From Branchiostoma floridae (taxonomy: Eukaryota; Chordata; Leptocardii; Amphioxiformes; Branchiostomatidae), in NCBI RefSeq assembly GCF_000003815.2, contig NC_049986.1, positions 9,837,114 through 9,901,113 of the forward strand: a stretch of 64,000 bases of DNA, written 5' to 3'. The first letter of the stretch is position 1; the number at the start of each line of letters is the position of its first letter. Position numbers and translations under genes: made by a program. The notes beneath the pieces are model-generated. The model saw only the letters and a list, made by a program, of their open reading frames with translations. It was not told the DNA's origin and ran no database searches. This document shows, piece by piece, positions 13,546-26,070 of this stretch.

Positions 13546-14590
13546 CAGCAAGGCAACGGAATGATAAGCTCACCAAAAAGACAGCTCTCTCTCAAACTGG
13601 GAACGACCTCACAGGCCGATTTGGTAACCTTTTGCAAAGTCTACTGCCAGTTTGAGTTGCAAAGCTACTGTACTTAACAGTCAGTAGGGAATCACACTTT
13701 TCCCTTTTATCTACATCTTGCACTTTCAGGTGGGCTCACTTGTTGCTCATATTACTCTTCCTTGCACTTAGCGAGATACACCATGGTTAACGCCCTGGTG
13801 ATGCGATCATCTCACTCGAAGGACTTCCCAATGACACACTTCTTTTGCGGGGAAAAAAATGCTCATATCAACCCTGCCATTTTGAAGAAATCCCTGCTAA
13901 GACCTTCCCGGCAACTGACATGAGTCAGGTTTCCTATATCTGAGGGAAAATCTTTCCGAGAAGGCTTTAACTCTGAAACAGATAATTTACGAAGCAATAT
14001 CCTCCTTTCCTAAGTGGGTTCCTGCACAGATTCTTCTACTTGGGTAATTTGCAGACAGCCGGAGGCATGCATTTTGGCAGTGAATTTGTTTCGGATGAAA
14101 AACAGAGGGAATGGCACAAAAATTGCTCTGGCTCGTCATAAAAACACACCTAATGGTTTTGAAGATTACACCAGTAATTTAGAAAGAAGGAAACTACAAA
14201 TCATGAAAGCCATGTTATGGGTACCGTTTGAAAATAAGAAAAACATCATATGCTAGAAGAACATTGAGAGTGATAAAATGTACATATAGGGCTCAAAATG
14301 TCAAGCTACATGTCCATGAAAATGTGCAACTATTTCTCTAGTGTACCGAACAGAAGTCATAAGCTGGATATGATATTGAAAACTTTCACTTTCTTCAGAT
14401 GTTTCAGGTAGCATTCACTACCCTTTGTCACAAGCTTTTAGCTTGGATTTTACTTTAGGGAGTCCAAATTTATTGGTGAGTTGCGGTAAGTGACTATGGT
14501 AGGTGGGTCCGGGGCCATCCACCTTCCATTGCATGTGCAGAGTTTTTGATGATTTTAACTTAATTTAAGTTAAAATAGCGCATTCTTTGG

Positions 14591-15489
14591 TAACATCTAT
14601 TATCATAATACCGGTACGTTTACGACGATTTCTCTAGCCATACTGATTTGACAAATTGTCAACGCATCATTTTCTCCAGTTACATGTTGCTGTTATAGGT
14701 TACCCTTGCCACTTCTTCTGTGTAACTTTTCTGCCACTCTTGTCCTGCTAAAAGCGTAATATTGTAATTGTAACACGCCGCGGAATTACACGGCGAACGG
14801 GCGCGTGGTTGGGAGGGGGTACAAAATACCGGTAGGAAGAAACACGGTACAATTAACTGCCGCTATGTACATTTATACATCCTCTGATGTTCCTTCCTTT
14901 TCTGTCAGTAAATGCATAAAACATAAACCTGCATGAGCATACAAAATGTCATGAGAAAACGGACGTATACTGTCAAGAATTTTCATTTAACTTCTGTTCG
15001 TCACAACCGCTATGACGTAACACTTCACTGCTAGCGTAGATATAAAAATGGCGGGAAAATGGCTGCGTACGTTCAATTTTGCCCATTCAGTCGTAGATCC
15101 GGGCTATTATGCAACGGTTCTTCACACTTTTACATGAGTTGTAGGTCACCAACAGAAATTCAAGATTGTTGTTGAATCATGTTCATCTTGTGCCGTGAGC
15201 ATGTGTAATTATGATCTATATAAATTTGGCAATGAATGTGACAGTGTGTTCGTCCCACGACGAGCTGCCTACCCCGAAATTTAAAAAGAAGTATACTGAA
15301 AACTTTTGGCCTCGTTGTCTTCGAATGCATTGTTATCGATGCTTTGTAAATGGTGTATTGGACACCTAGATGTCTGAAGTGTGCACAGCTCAGAAATAAC
15401 AATTGTTGCATGTGTAGATCTATTTAAGTTCCAGTATTTTTAATCTACCGGTATAAGTCTTACTACCGGTATTATGCCAATGCATGTTA
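14591..15489. mobile_element. 899-bp TA-flanked non-autonomous DNA transposon, copy 1
   Basis: The ends read TAACATCTATTATCATAATA and, inverted, TAACATGCATTGGCATAATA, both followed by CCGGTA. The terminal TA suggests a Tc1/mariner-type target. No transposase frame was seen. It is nearly identical to 20,116-21,000 apart from small indels and a few substitutions. Confidence 0.85.
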
Positions 15490-15519
15490 TCCTAAGAGGC
15501 AAAAATACTGTTACAGATG

Positions 15520-15715
15520 TCACAGTAGAAAACTGTGACCACAAATAACCTGGTGGCATCCCTGGTCAATCAGAATTTCATGCTTGCCAGAGGATCTACT
15601 CCCCAGTGTAAGGGCGTCCAGTGCGTCAAATTTCTTGGTATTCTAAGAAAAGTGCGTCCAGATGACGCATTGACATTAACTTTGACGTGTGCCTGGCTAA
15701 AAGCCTACTTTGTCA
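15520..15715. repeat. Dispersed repeat, inverted copy of 11,890-12,065
   Basis: Contains GGCATCCCTGGTCAATCAGA and AGGATCTACTCCCCAGTGT. It abuts the right end of the 899-bp element. Confidence 0.6.
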
Positions 15716-16174
15716 GCAGTGACACTGAGCAACATTTGCTAAAGAGTTGTGGTTTTTAACCAAATTTGACTATAAGCCTCAACCTTGTCTTGACTTTACA
15801 TCGTATGTTAGTTTTGTTTCCTATTGGACAGTCTAAAATTTGTCCACACCTAATATGCTATTCAACAGAACTGCTCAGTGTCACTGCCAAAAGGTAGTGG
15901 AACAAATGTTATCAGACATTTCCAAAACCATATGTACCCAGTTGCTTGAGTAACAGCTGCTTTTGGCACATCTTATAATGAGCACCTGGACGTATCATTC
16001 CAGTATTTATACTGTAATCTACAATGTATTTCTTTATGAATAAAAATATGCAAGCCTTAAATTGGTTGGAGTGTGTTCTTTTCTTCTTTGTTTCGCATAC
16101 CCAGTAAACCACCGTATGTCGTAACACATCAGGTCTGTACTGAACAGTAAAAGCTGCATATCTGGACAGATTTA

Positions 16175-16470
16175 TTTGATCCACTCACGTCTGGAAGGAC
16201 CCTGACTAAGTGTGGCGGGTTCTTTAACGTGCTTGAGGTGTGGCTCTCCTCAAACGTGGGACCTTCATTTTACGTCCTATCCGAGGGACAGCCCTAACCG
16301 AAGCTGGGTACTCATTTTCACCTGAGTGAAGTGATGAAAGTTGTGTAAAGTGCCTTTCCCAGGGGCACGAGATCTGTGGTACTTCAACGGAGGCACATCA
16401 ACGGATTTGAACCCAGATCCTCTGGGTTAAGAATCAATGACCCTGCTAGCAGATTGTGCCACATGGCCCT
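16175..16470 (-). mobile_element. tRNA-headed SINE (GTTAAAGAACCCGCCAC family)
   Basis: On the minus strand the head has TGGCACAATCTGCTAGCAGG and box B-like GGTTCAAATCC, followed by GGGAAAGGCACTTTACAC, the GAAAATGAGTACCCAGC block and GTTAAAGAACCCGCCAC. A second copy lies at 43,800-44,098. Confidence 0.75.
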
Positions 16471-17084
16471 TTTTCAGTTTTTGTAGGTTATGAGCGAAGA
16501 ACTAATTTAGTAATTAGGGGGATAGTGTAAAAGGGGGTCTTGGCCCTTTCACTGTGAGATTTTGAAATAAATGTAGAGTAGACTGGAGTAGGTCTTAAGG
16601 GAGGGGCTCCTCAGAGAGAGTGAAAATGCCCTGCCATGAAAGAGAGAGAATAAAACATGGGCATGATAAGGGTACCTGTGAGGGGACTTACTGTAACTCT
16701 GTTAACATTACATATAATTCAAAGGACATTTTGGTCAGTTTGGAGTGGCATGTCATCATTTTTCCTAATATTTGATTAGACATTTTTCAACTAATAGATA
16801 GATTGGTTTATTGGTTCAGTCGGTGAACATTAAAATACATCGCAGCTACTTCTAAACAACTTAGAAGATGCTGAATTGTGCATTTTAGACACTTTACTTC
16901 ACACATATGTAAAATCAAGCTTAATAGAAATCTTATTATTGGAATAAAGCAAAAAGAAACAAAAACAACTTGTCATACAAAGTATAAATGAAGACTAGCA
17001 GTGGATTAAGAGACATGGGACATGTTTTCAGATACATGTATCTAAAAGGTAAGGGAAGTATGGGATGAGGCTGTATGATGGCAA

Positions 17085-17900
17085 AGTACCACTACGCTAG
17101 TTGGAAATTAGCATAGCAGTGTACAAAATACTTTTCTGAGCCAGGTTGCACAGTGTGCAACCTGCGGCTAAAACTAGGTTGCACAACCTACAATTTACTA
17201 ATTTCTGAAAAAAAAGGTACAATACATACATAAATACATCACCTTTTACTATCATACCCCTGTATTACTTATAAGCATGTTTGTTTCAAGTAAATTGAAA
17301 CTCAAAATGCTCAAAATCTATGTTGTGCCCTGTGCAACCTGAGTTCAGAAGTAAGTTGCATGAAGCAAAATGTGGTTGCAATGTGCAAGTGTGCAAGTGG
17401 TATTTTGTACGCTGCATAGTGGTCCTTATTTTGGCGTAGTGGTTGCAAATTATAGCGTAGTGGCCCATTACAGTGTTACACCAAAATGCACTAGCTAGAG
17501 CCCTGCCTGGCAGCCTTGCCTGTTGACAAGTAGTGTTTTGGCAGAGTGATACTGAGGGTGATAAGGACCTGTCCACATGTGTCAATGCTGTCACTGAGAC
17601 ATATACCATATGGTCCTGTTACATGTATTAGTAGTCATTAGCTAGATACAGTACTCAAGGCAGAAAATGCTCCTGCCTACCAGTACTAACAGGTTTCTAG
17701 CTAGTGCATTTTAGTATAGTGGGCCACTACGCTTTAATTTGTGACCACTACGCTAAAATAAGGGCTGCTACGCTCATTTCTAACTAGTGTAGTGTTGCTT
17801 AATAATGCTATCAATCTCCTGATTGGTCGCTTAGCTACCATGCCATTGCTGCTACACTAAAAATTTAGTAAAACGAAATCCTGGCCAGAACCCTGACTAC
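17085..17900. mobile_element. Nested inverted-repeat element (CACTACGCT blocks)
   Basis: Arms at about 17,395-17,512 and 17,688-17,800 are inverse copies (GCGTAGTGGCCCA, GCACTAGCTAG). A third related block at 17,090 and a GGTTGCACA-rich stretch at 17,145-17,420 suggest nesting. Confidence 0.55.
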
Positions 17901-18102
17901 CCGCTGCTAGATTTGGGTTCACAACTTTAAAGAAAAAATTTGTACAACAAAAATACTCTAGTAACATCTACTCGCATAATTCTGCCATAATACTGTGGCC
18001 ACATTTGAATAAAATAGAGACCTTCTCAAGATTGTCTTGAACCACCTAAATATCTTAATCTAATATGACCTACGGATTACTGATGCTGCATTTCTTTACA
18101 CC

Positions 18103-18309
18103 TAACGCTAGTTCACCTTTATCCGTGGGGTGACCTTTATCCGTTGTCTTTAAAAACACCACCTTTAGGAGTATTAAGTCTGTGGACATGTACAGTGGTT
18201 TCAAATTTGCAGTATTTTCAAAATGTTCCGATTTTAAACCACCGTCTGTCGACTTCATATCCCTAAATGCGAATATAGGTTACCCTCAGATAAAGGTGAA
18301 CCAGCGTTA
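18103..18309. mobile_element. TTCACCTTTATC palindromic MITE, copy
   Basis: Ends TAACGCTAGTTCACCTTTAT and GATAAAGGTGAACCAGCGTTA-type inverse, with central inverted TGGTTTCAAATT/ATTTTAAACCACC blocks. Other members: 4,142-4,345, 4,835-5,055, 52,921-53,130 and a fragment at 51,780-51,860. Confidence 0.75.
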
Positions 18310-18656
18310 CATCTCTTTAAATCACGTTAGTTTAAATTCATGTATTTCTCATGTGGCAGTATTATGGCATTTGGTAGAATTATGAGAGTTGATACTGATA
18401 CTACATTGTAGCTGCTAAATTAAAAGTAAAAAAAAAGAGGTTAGATTATTTTTTTAAGACGAAAATTCAAAAAAATGTTCATTTACAATGTGTTCATTAA
18501 GTTAAAATGGTACCAGTGAGTATCTGGTAGGTATTAAAAATGAATACTAAAATACAACTTTCACAAAGTTTCAGTAGAAATGAAAAAGGTTTAAAAAAAC
18601 AGTAAGTTACTATTTTTGAATGTATACAGCACTATACTTCTCCACATAGTTTTCTA

Positions 18657-18868
18657 TACTGTAAATGCAGAAATGTTTGCGGTGGATTAATTTTCGCGGT
18701 TTTCGCGGTGACCACTTCACCGGGAATTTAAAACCACCGCGAACATTTTTCTATAATGATATTAGATTGCAGTCTATGGTGTTACCGCGAACTTAAATCC
18801 ACCGCGAAAAGTCCTTTTTCCCGCTACCGCGAAATTAAATCCCCGCGAACTTAAAAACATTTACAGTA
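18657..18868. mobile_element. CGCGGT palindromic MITE, copy 1
   Basis: Bounded by TACTGTAAATGC and its inverse TTTACAGTA, with internal inverted blocks such as GCGGTGG, CACCGCGAAC and TTCGCGGT. About 212 bp. Copies lie at 29,095-29,308 and 60,351-60,562, and a truncated one starts near 61,687. Confidence 0.85.
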
Positions 18869-18869
18869 T

Positions 18870-20115
18870 TTCATAACTTGCTACAGCACTATACTACTCC
18901 ACATAGTTTTCTATATTTCATAACTTGCTAAAAATGTGTTCAAAATGTTCAGTGACCTGTAATATAGTCATAATGGCTCATATAATATGGCATTTGGCTG
19001 GTATTATAAAACAAATACCAAGCGCCAAGGGTCAGCCACAGTCTTACATCAAAATATATGGCGACCTCTTTTTTTTACGACGGTCGTACAATTCACTGGC
19101 TTCTTCCGTAATGGAATATAGATTGAGGTGCTTTGGAGAAGGAAGAAGAACCTTATGCAAGCTTTATGAGCAATATAAAGTTGGAATACACAGTTATGCT
19201 ATAAAGACTGTATGTTTTATGAAAGAAACATCACAAAATGTTCAGGGATAAAACTGCGTTAATCATGCATACTTTATGGCTTGTCATCTGTGGTATTTGG
19301 AAATATGGAAGGGGTCATTTCAAATCATCTGTGTCACTGGATTTGGGTTGTAAAAAAGAGACAACTTTGGAAATTTTGATTCACTGCTATTAAAGAAAGT
19401 CTAATAAATAATGAAATATGTGGATGTAGTGTTCTTCTTACTAGTAAACTGTAAAATAGTCTTTGCAGTGGTTAATTTCTGTGACTTTTATCAAGACATG
19501 TTGCAAGTATGCGCAACAGTACTGTAAGTACTTCAAAAATGTGTACTTAAATCTCTGTAAAAATAAATGACTTTACATATGTCTGTCTCAAGGACACGTC
19601 CCTCCATCCCAAGACAGAAATTTGCTTGTAGGGACCAAAAATTCACCCTGTATGTCCCAAAGATATGAACTATGAGTATGACATGACAATTTATTTTTCT
19701 AAAAACGTACAGATTAGGAACAAAAATTACTGATAACCGTCCCCAAAAAATGAGTTGGATGAAAAGAAAGTCAAAGCTGGATACAAAAAGTAGTTGCTTG
19801 ACCTTTCTGTACATAATCTTCTTCAAAACTCTAAGATTCAGACATGTCACATACAAATAAATGTGTCAGTATATTGAATTGGCTGTTTCCAATTTAAACT
19901 TCAACAGCTACAAAAATCTTGGAATTGCCAACTCAAAATCCCTTGTGTCATTATAAAATTTGGCACTTGATAGATAATGGGAGATAACCAAATACTGAGG
20001 CTCAAAATACCAGGAGATAACCGACAATTTGCATAGCAATGAAAGATTATGGATTGCAGATAAACTATGAGCAGCTTGCAAGTTTACCAGCTAAAAAAAT
20101 CAGGCTCTGTTACAG
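18870..20115. other. No recognised feature
   Basis: AT-rich DNA between two MITEs. The segment CACTATACTTCTCCACATAG at 18,631 recurs as CACTATACTACTCCACATAG at 18,887, just outside each end of the 18,657 MITE. No gene recognised. Confidence 0.55.
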
Positions 20116-21000
20116 TAACATCTATTATCATAATACCGGTACGTTTACGACGATTTCTCTAGCCATACTGATTTGACAAATTGTCAACGCATCATTTTCT
20201 CCAGTTACATGTTGCTGTTATAGGTTACCCTTGCCACTTCTTCTGTGTAACTTTTCTGCCACTCAGGTCCTGCTAAAAGCGTAATATTGTAATTGTAACA
20301 CGCCGCGGAATTACACGGCGAACGGGCGCGTGGTTGGGAGGGGGTAAAAAATACCGGTAGGAAGAAACACGGCACAATTAACTGCCGCTATGTACATTTA
20401 TACATCCTCTGATGTTCCTTCCCTTTCTGTCAGTAAATGCATAAAACATAAACCTGCATGAGCATACAAAATGTCATGAGAAAACGGACATATACTGTCA
20501 AGAATTTTCATTTAACTTCTGTCCGTCACAACCGCTATGACGTAACACTTCACTGCTAGCGTAGATATAAAAATGGCGGGAAAATGGCTGCGTACGTTCA
20601 ATTTTGCCCATTCAGTCGTAGATCCGGGCTATTATGCAACGGTTCTTCACACTTTTACATGAGTTGTAGGTCACCAACAGAAATTCAAGATTGTTGTTGA
20701 ATCATGTTCGTCTTGTGCCGTGAGCATGTGTAATTATGATCTATAAATTTGGCAATGAATGTGACAGTGTGTTCGTCCCACGACGAGCTGCCTACCCCGA
20801 AAAAGATACTGAAAACTTTTGGCCTTGTTGTCTTCGAATGCATTGTTATCGATGCTTTGTAAATGATGTATTGGACACCTAGATGTCTGAAGTGTGCACA
20901 GCTCAGAAATAACTATTGTTGCATGTGTAGATCTCTAAGTTCCAGTATTTTTAATCTACCGGTATAAGTCTTACTACCGGTATTATGCCAATGCATGTTA
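20116..21000. mobile_element. 885-bp TA-flanked non-autonomous DNA transposon, copy 2
   Basis: Same termini and orientation as 14,591-15,489. Flanking sequences differ, so this is a separate insertion rather than a segmental duplication. It contains the same TATAAAAATGGCGGGAAAAT segment. Confidence 0.85.
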
Positions 21001-21576
21001 CATTTTGTATGTATAACATGTAGCCAATGTGTACAGACTTGCCAAGATTGCTTGCCAAGATTATGATTCGAAAATAGCTGTTACATAAGAACACGATTTG
21101 ATGAGATGATCAATCAATCAGCCGCGGGCATCAGGGGAGATGCATAGCGGCTGTAGACATGTCCCTCCAAGATGTTCTGATGATGCCTGAAAGCAATATA
21201 GCATAGGCCCCAATCCACATCATGATGTAATTTCAAAGTAATTTTTTTTTTTCAAATAGAACCATAGCATGTCCAGGAAAAAAGATACCCAAAAAAGTCC
21301 TGCTGCAGTACCAAGATCATCCACCAGAGGGCCCAAGATAAACCTTGACAATTATGTTTACAACACCTATCCACATCTGTCCAAATATGATCTGAATCCA
21401 TCCAGAGGATCTTATATTATTGCTTTAATCTTAACGTTAAATATACAAACAAAAATGCATCTCAAAAGAAGAATCTATACAAAAAATGTATAAATACTAT
21501 AACGTTTACTCATTTTTTAATTACTGTACACATGTACCTCTATTTTTCAAGGAGGTAACTACTTAAACTTGTACGT

Positions 21577-21765
21577 GTATCTCACTGCACTTGGGGTACC
21601 AGTGCGGCACAGCGGGGTTTGAAAATTTACTCAACAAATTTTAATAGATGAAGAACAAATTTTCTTATGTTGTTATGTCATTTTTAAAAATTGCCGAATA
21701 CAACACAACAGTGCAGTGAATGAACTACGCAGTGCCGCACCAGTGCCCCAAGTGCAGTGAGATAC
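21577..21765. mobile_element. GTATCTCACTGCAC-ended MITE
   Basis: 189 bp with 34-bp imperfect TIRs: GTATCTCACTGCACTTGGGG at the left and the inverse CCCCAAGTGCAGTGAGATAC at the right. Confidence 0.8.
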
Positions 21766-22469
21766 CACCTTCAGAATTAGGTCGGGCCAGTCAGTTCTGG
21801 TTTAAAGGAGATTACGCATGGAATTTCAACTACCTACTTATCTTTTCTAATCAGGGCCCCAGGGCTAACGATGACAGAAAGCCCATGTCAGGTGTGTCGA
21901 GACGGTTGTGATTATGGTAGGAACTGTCGCATTTGACCTTGGTGTACTGTTAAACCATAGTATGTACTGTGGGTAATCTTGGGAACTTAAGTCCCCTCCC
22001 CTCATCAAAACACAGGCATATCAACACATTTATGAATAGTTTAGGACTAGATGTCTGGATAGAAAGACATGTCTGGAAAAGAGCTTTAAGTTCTGGACTT
22101 GGTGTTTTAGCCAGCCTGAATTCTTTTACTGTCCCCTGGAATTTTCATGGAAATCCTGTCAAGTACAGCAGGTACGACATTCTTAGGGGGACCTAGATCC
22201 TCTGAAACACTATTCCCTGCATTTTGAGGGGCAAATTTTGCTGATAGCAATAGTTTAACAATCAGACTCAGCTTGATTTAATGGCATCTGTGCTAAATTT
22301 CTGGAGATCTTTGCAAAGCTTCATTTTATAAATATCATTACATGCCAATTTTTGTCTGTCAAAGCGGACGGAATGGACAGATTCTGTGTCCGTCCCCAGC
22401 TGCAAAATTTCCATCAAAGGCAGAAGGATAGACGATAACTCGAACTCTAATAAATCATGACTAACTAAG

Positions 22470-23090
22470 TAAGAGTGGTTAGACTTTAGCCGGTGGTCAC
22501 AGGATCGAGAGGAAATGGATTCAATTTCTGGCATTCCTGGCCAGACCTTCAGTGTCCTTGGGAAAGATTTTCCTCCCTCTGCCCAGGTGTAAAATAGTAC
22601 CTGGCTAACGATTGGAAGGAAATGCAGTGGAAGGAGAGGGATGGGCTCTGCTTTCCAATACCGTGCCCTAGACACTTAGCAGGGCTCGAAATACTGGGTG
22701 CACCCAAAATCGAAACTGTGCACCCAATTATTTTCTGTCAGTGCACAGGGTGCACCCAAATATTTTCCTAGGTTTATCATGTATGGAAAGATATCAAGTA
22801 TACTAGTATACATCATATTCTTGACATCTAACTTAATTCTAAGTGTTAGAAAGATAATAAGAATGTCTGTCACGTTACTTGTTTAAGAATTTGATAGCTT
22901 GTAACTAAGTTTTGTTACTAGTTTTTTTTTACATTCTACTTAAATTTAAATGGTGCACCCAATTTTTTAAGCTGGGTGCACCAGTGCACCTAGTCCCAAA
23001 AATGAATTTCGAGCCCTGCTTTGGATTAACAACCCACTACCCCAACAGTGGCCAAAAAAAACGCTATGGGACCTCTTTCTACCTCGGTAT
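22470..23090 (+). mobile_element. SINE split by a MITE
   Basis: SINE sequence runs to 22,679 (CCGTGCCCTAGACACTTAG) and resumes at 23,019 (TTGGATTAACAACCCACTAC). The interruption is the CAGGGCTCGAAAT-ended MITE at 22,680-23,018. Confidence 0.75.
22680..23018. mobile_element. CAGGGCTCGAAAT-ended MITE (GGTGCACCC interior)
   Basis: TIR CAGGGCTCGAAAT at the left and ATTTCGAGCCCTG at the right. The interior repeats GTGCACCCAA. Inserted in a SINE. The CAGGG terminus suggests hAT affinity. Confidence 0.8.
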
Positions 23091-25050
23091 TACTATTAGC
23101 TTACAGTTTGTAATACCCTTTGGCTTTATCAGTACACCATGTAGTTCCAAGCAAGCCCCGGCACCATTCTAAATTTCATTATCCAAAATCCAATTCTTGC
23201 AGCGCTAACGTTCCTGGTCCCAACACGGCAATGTTAATTTCAGTTAACATTTCCCAAACAAGGAGCAATGGTCAACTGCCAAATTTTGAAGGAGCGCCTT
23301 TTGCACCTGCTTTTAAGTATTAAGTTGAAATTTGGTAGTATTCTGAGACACACGAAAGGAAAAGGGATTTAAAAAATCACTACTTAATAATAATTAATTA
23401 GGTTATTTTCACTGATAGATTACAAAAAATCTAAGAAACTTGAGAGGAAATGTGGCCGTATCATTTAAAGTGATATCAATTATCATGTAAAATTGTACGT
23501 TGACATAAATTTGAAATGCAATTTGAAAAAGATACATGCAATATCATACATAGTCAGTACTGGTTAACAAAAAAGCTACAAACATATAATAATTTAAACA
23601 CAAAAACAGCAATGGTCTTGTCTTTTCCATCACACAAATTTCACAATATAATTTGGAAGGTTTTAGATAGTTTTGAACAGATTTAGTAATAGTATGATGT
23701 AAGTACGAGATAGATTTTTGCCAGTTTGGAAAGTTAAATTGGTTAATTCTTTTTTTTTTAACTGAACCTAAAGTTTTTACAAGTTCAGTTCCGGTCCACT
23801 GTACAGGTTAAATAATAGTATACAAGACTTTGTCTCTCAGTCATAGCATTACCAGACTGCTCACAAAAGGGCGTCATACCAGCATACCAGTTTACACTTA
23901 ACCGCACAACGAGGCAATGTAAGGTCGCCTCCGTCATAGAACACGCTACCTGATCCGTATCTCCTGTGTTTTACAGTCGTAACGACACCTAAAGCTATTA
24001 CATTACTCTGGATAAGGGCCTCTAACTTTGTAGACTCCTGCTGGATATAATGTTTATAGTCTTTTTTTGCGGGGCAAAATTGCCTAAGGAGCCTATGTAT
24101 GTAGTATCTTCTTACACATCATTTTGTGGGGTTGGATAAAGTACTTCGACTGGAGATAATATATTTTCACATGGATTTCATTCGTGGAAGGTTTTTGCTA
24201 CATTTTTTTAGGTTGCTGTTGAAACAATTTTTACTGTGATGGTGGTAAAAGAAATGCACGTTTCTGTTTATGGCATCTTAAATTTGCAGCAAAAGGATTA
24301 CTAAGAAAACTGTTCAACTAAAAACATTGTGAATATTGTTTTATTGTGCCATTCAAAGGCATGCACTTGCCGACTTGGGGAAAAGAGGGGAAGTGAGCGA
24401 TTGAAAGTCATCTGCATAATTAAATAGGTCTAATTGATGGTAAATTAGATACCATACAATATGCAATTGTTAATCTGACATGGGTATTCTAATTGATGTT
24501 TGCAATTGCACAATTGTCCATTGTCACTGATTATTCTCTTGTGAACAGTTCTCTGTATAATTTATTTTATATTTTCCTCCTACTATAAAATCAAAAGACA
24601 AGATTATTAGCACAGACTTGCTAAATGGTGGAGGCGGAGAGAAAATTTGCATATTTCCTCACATGCCCTATCATCCAGTAATTGACTTCCTCCCATAAAT
24701 TGGCTTTTAGTATGTAATTAGAATCTTTGCCATCAAATGGCTATATGAGCTCAGAGAGTCAGACAGAAATGTAAGGCAAAAACAGACCCTCGTTCGACCT
24801 AAATGTTTTTACATTTTTGCAACACACTGTAAGAAAGATATCAGCTTAATCTCCAAGCAGACGTTAGGTGTTCTTTACATTGCTTTTCTGGTTTCTATTC
24901 AACTTCTCGGTGGTGTGCAGTTTTCACTTTTCCGAGGCTTTTTTCTAGAAAAAAATTGCATGAGGGTACAAGGGAGCAGAGAGTTATATTTCAAAATGGC
25001 GCATTCTATGGCTTGTTGAAGGAGGAAACTACTAGTACTACTATTAGTAC
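23091..25050. other. No recognised feature
   Basis: AT-rich DNA. Nothing was supported apart from a partial MITE-like TCTCCAAGCAGACGTTAGG at about 24,851. Confidence 0.55.
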
Positions 25051-25679
25051 TGGCAAACAGGTCACAGATGAAGACTGGCCACATGTGGCCACAGTAGCAT
25101 CCCTGGTTAATCAGAATTATATGCTTGTCAGAGGATCTACTCCCTTGAGTAAGAGGGTGCCCCATATCGAAAAAATCCCACATTCGAATTCCCTCCTTAA
25201 AACACCTCTAATAGCAAAAAAAAAATGGAATACCGGAAAGCCATAATACAATATTAATTGTAAATTATCATAATTGTCATTACATATTAGGCTAGTATTC
25301 ACTCACAGCAATATACATCCAGGGTACAAATGGCACAGTACCCAAACCCACTTCAATATGAATTCCCAACCTATATTACCATTTGAATAAGGCATGTGTT
25401 GACCTCAAACAGTCACCTAACTTACAGCAAAAAAGCAGGCAGTAAGAGAACATCAAAGGCCCCCAACAGGAGGTCTTAACCTTGGGTGATACCACCATGG
25501 AGATGGAAAGGGGGGGATTATAGGATTCCATCTTTAATGAAACTACTAAGGCTGGTATCCCTCTTCACTCCATCTAGCTCATATCGCTATCGAACACCGA
25601 TAGCCTCAGTGATAAAATGGGTTCAGTGGAATATTGGGTAAGCCGGTAGACGGTATGATATAGTAATAATGTTCTGATT

Positions 25680-26070
25680 TCTCATTTTTTTTAAACCTGA
25701 CAAAGACCACTCAGAGGACTGATCTAGTCTATGTGGACAGGTGGTCACCATAGACAGGAGTCTTAATGCTTGTGTCAATGGGAAAATTATCTAAGGTACC
25801 ACCTAGAAGTGGTCATATTGGCCAGGTGGTCCTTTTATACAATGTTGAAATTCTTGACTGAGGGTCTGTGTGCTCTTTTCCGTAAGGCATAGGCAGGCCT
25901 TTTTAATTTCCCGTAATTCGTAGGGAAGCTATTTTATTTCACGTAATTCGTAGTGGGATGAAACGTAAGGCATTGGTAGCTTTCGTGAATTTAACGTAAA
26001 GCATAGTCAGCCATCCCGAATTTAGCGTAAAGCATTGTCATGACCCCCCATGCAGACCCTCTTGACTGTA
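25680..26070. repeat. CAGTCAAACCTGT-related repeat with CGTAAGGCAT reiterations
   Basis: The left part matches 10,925-11,095 inverted. The right part (25,880-26,045) reiterates CGTAAGGCAT and CGTAATTCGTAG in both orientations. Confidence 0.5.

Noticed and set aside
14591-21000. Segmental duplication of about 0.9 kb
   Set aside because: Inverted terminal repeats and unrelated flanks fit two transposon insertions better.
22268-22675. 135-codon minus-strand frame as an HS2ST exon
   Set aside because: It overlaps a SINE and shows no sulfotransferase PAPS-binding motif.
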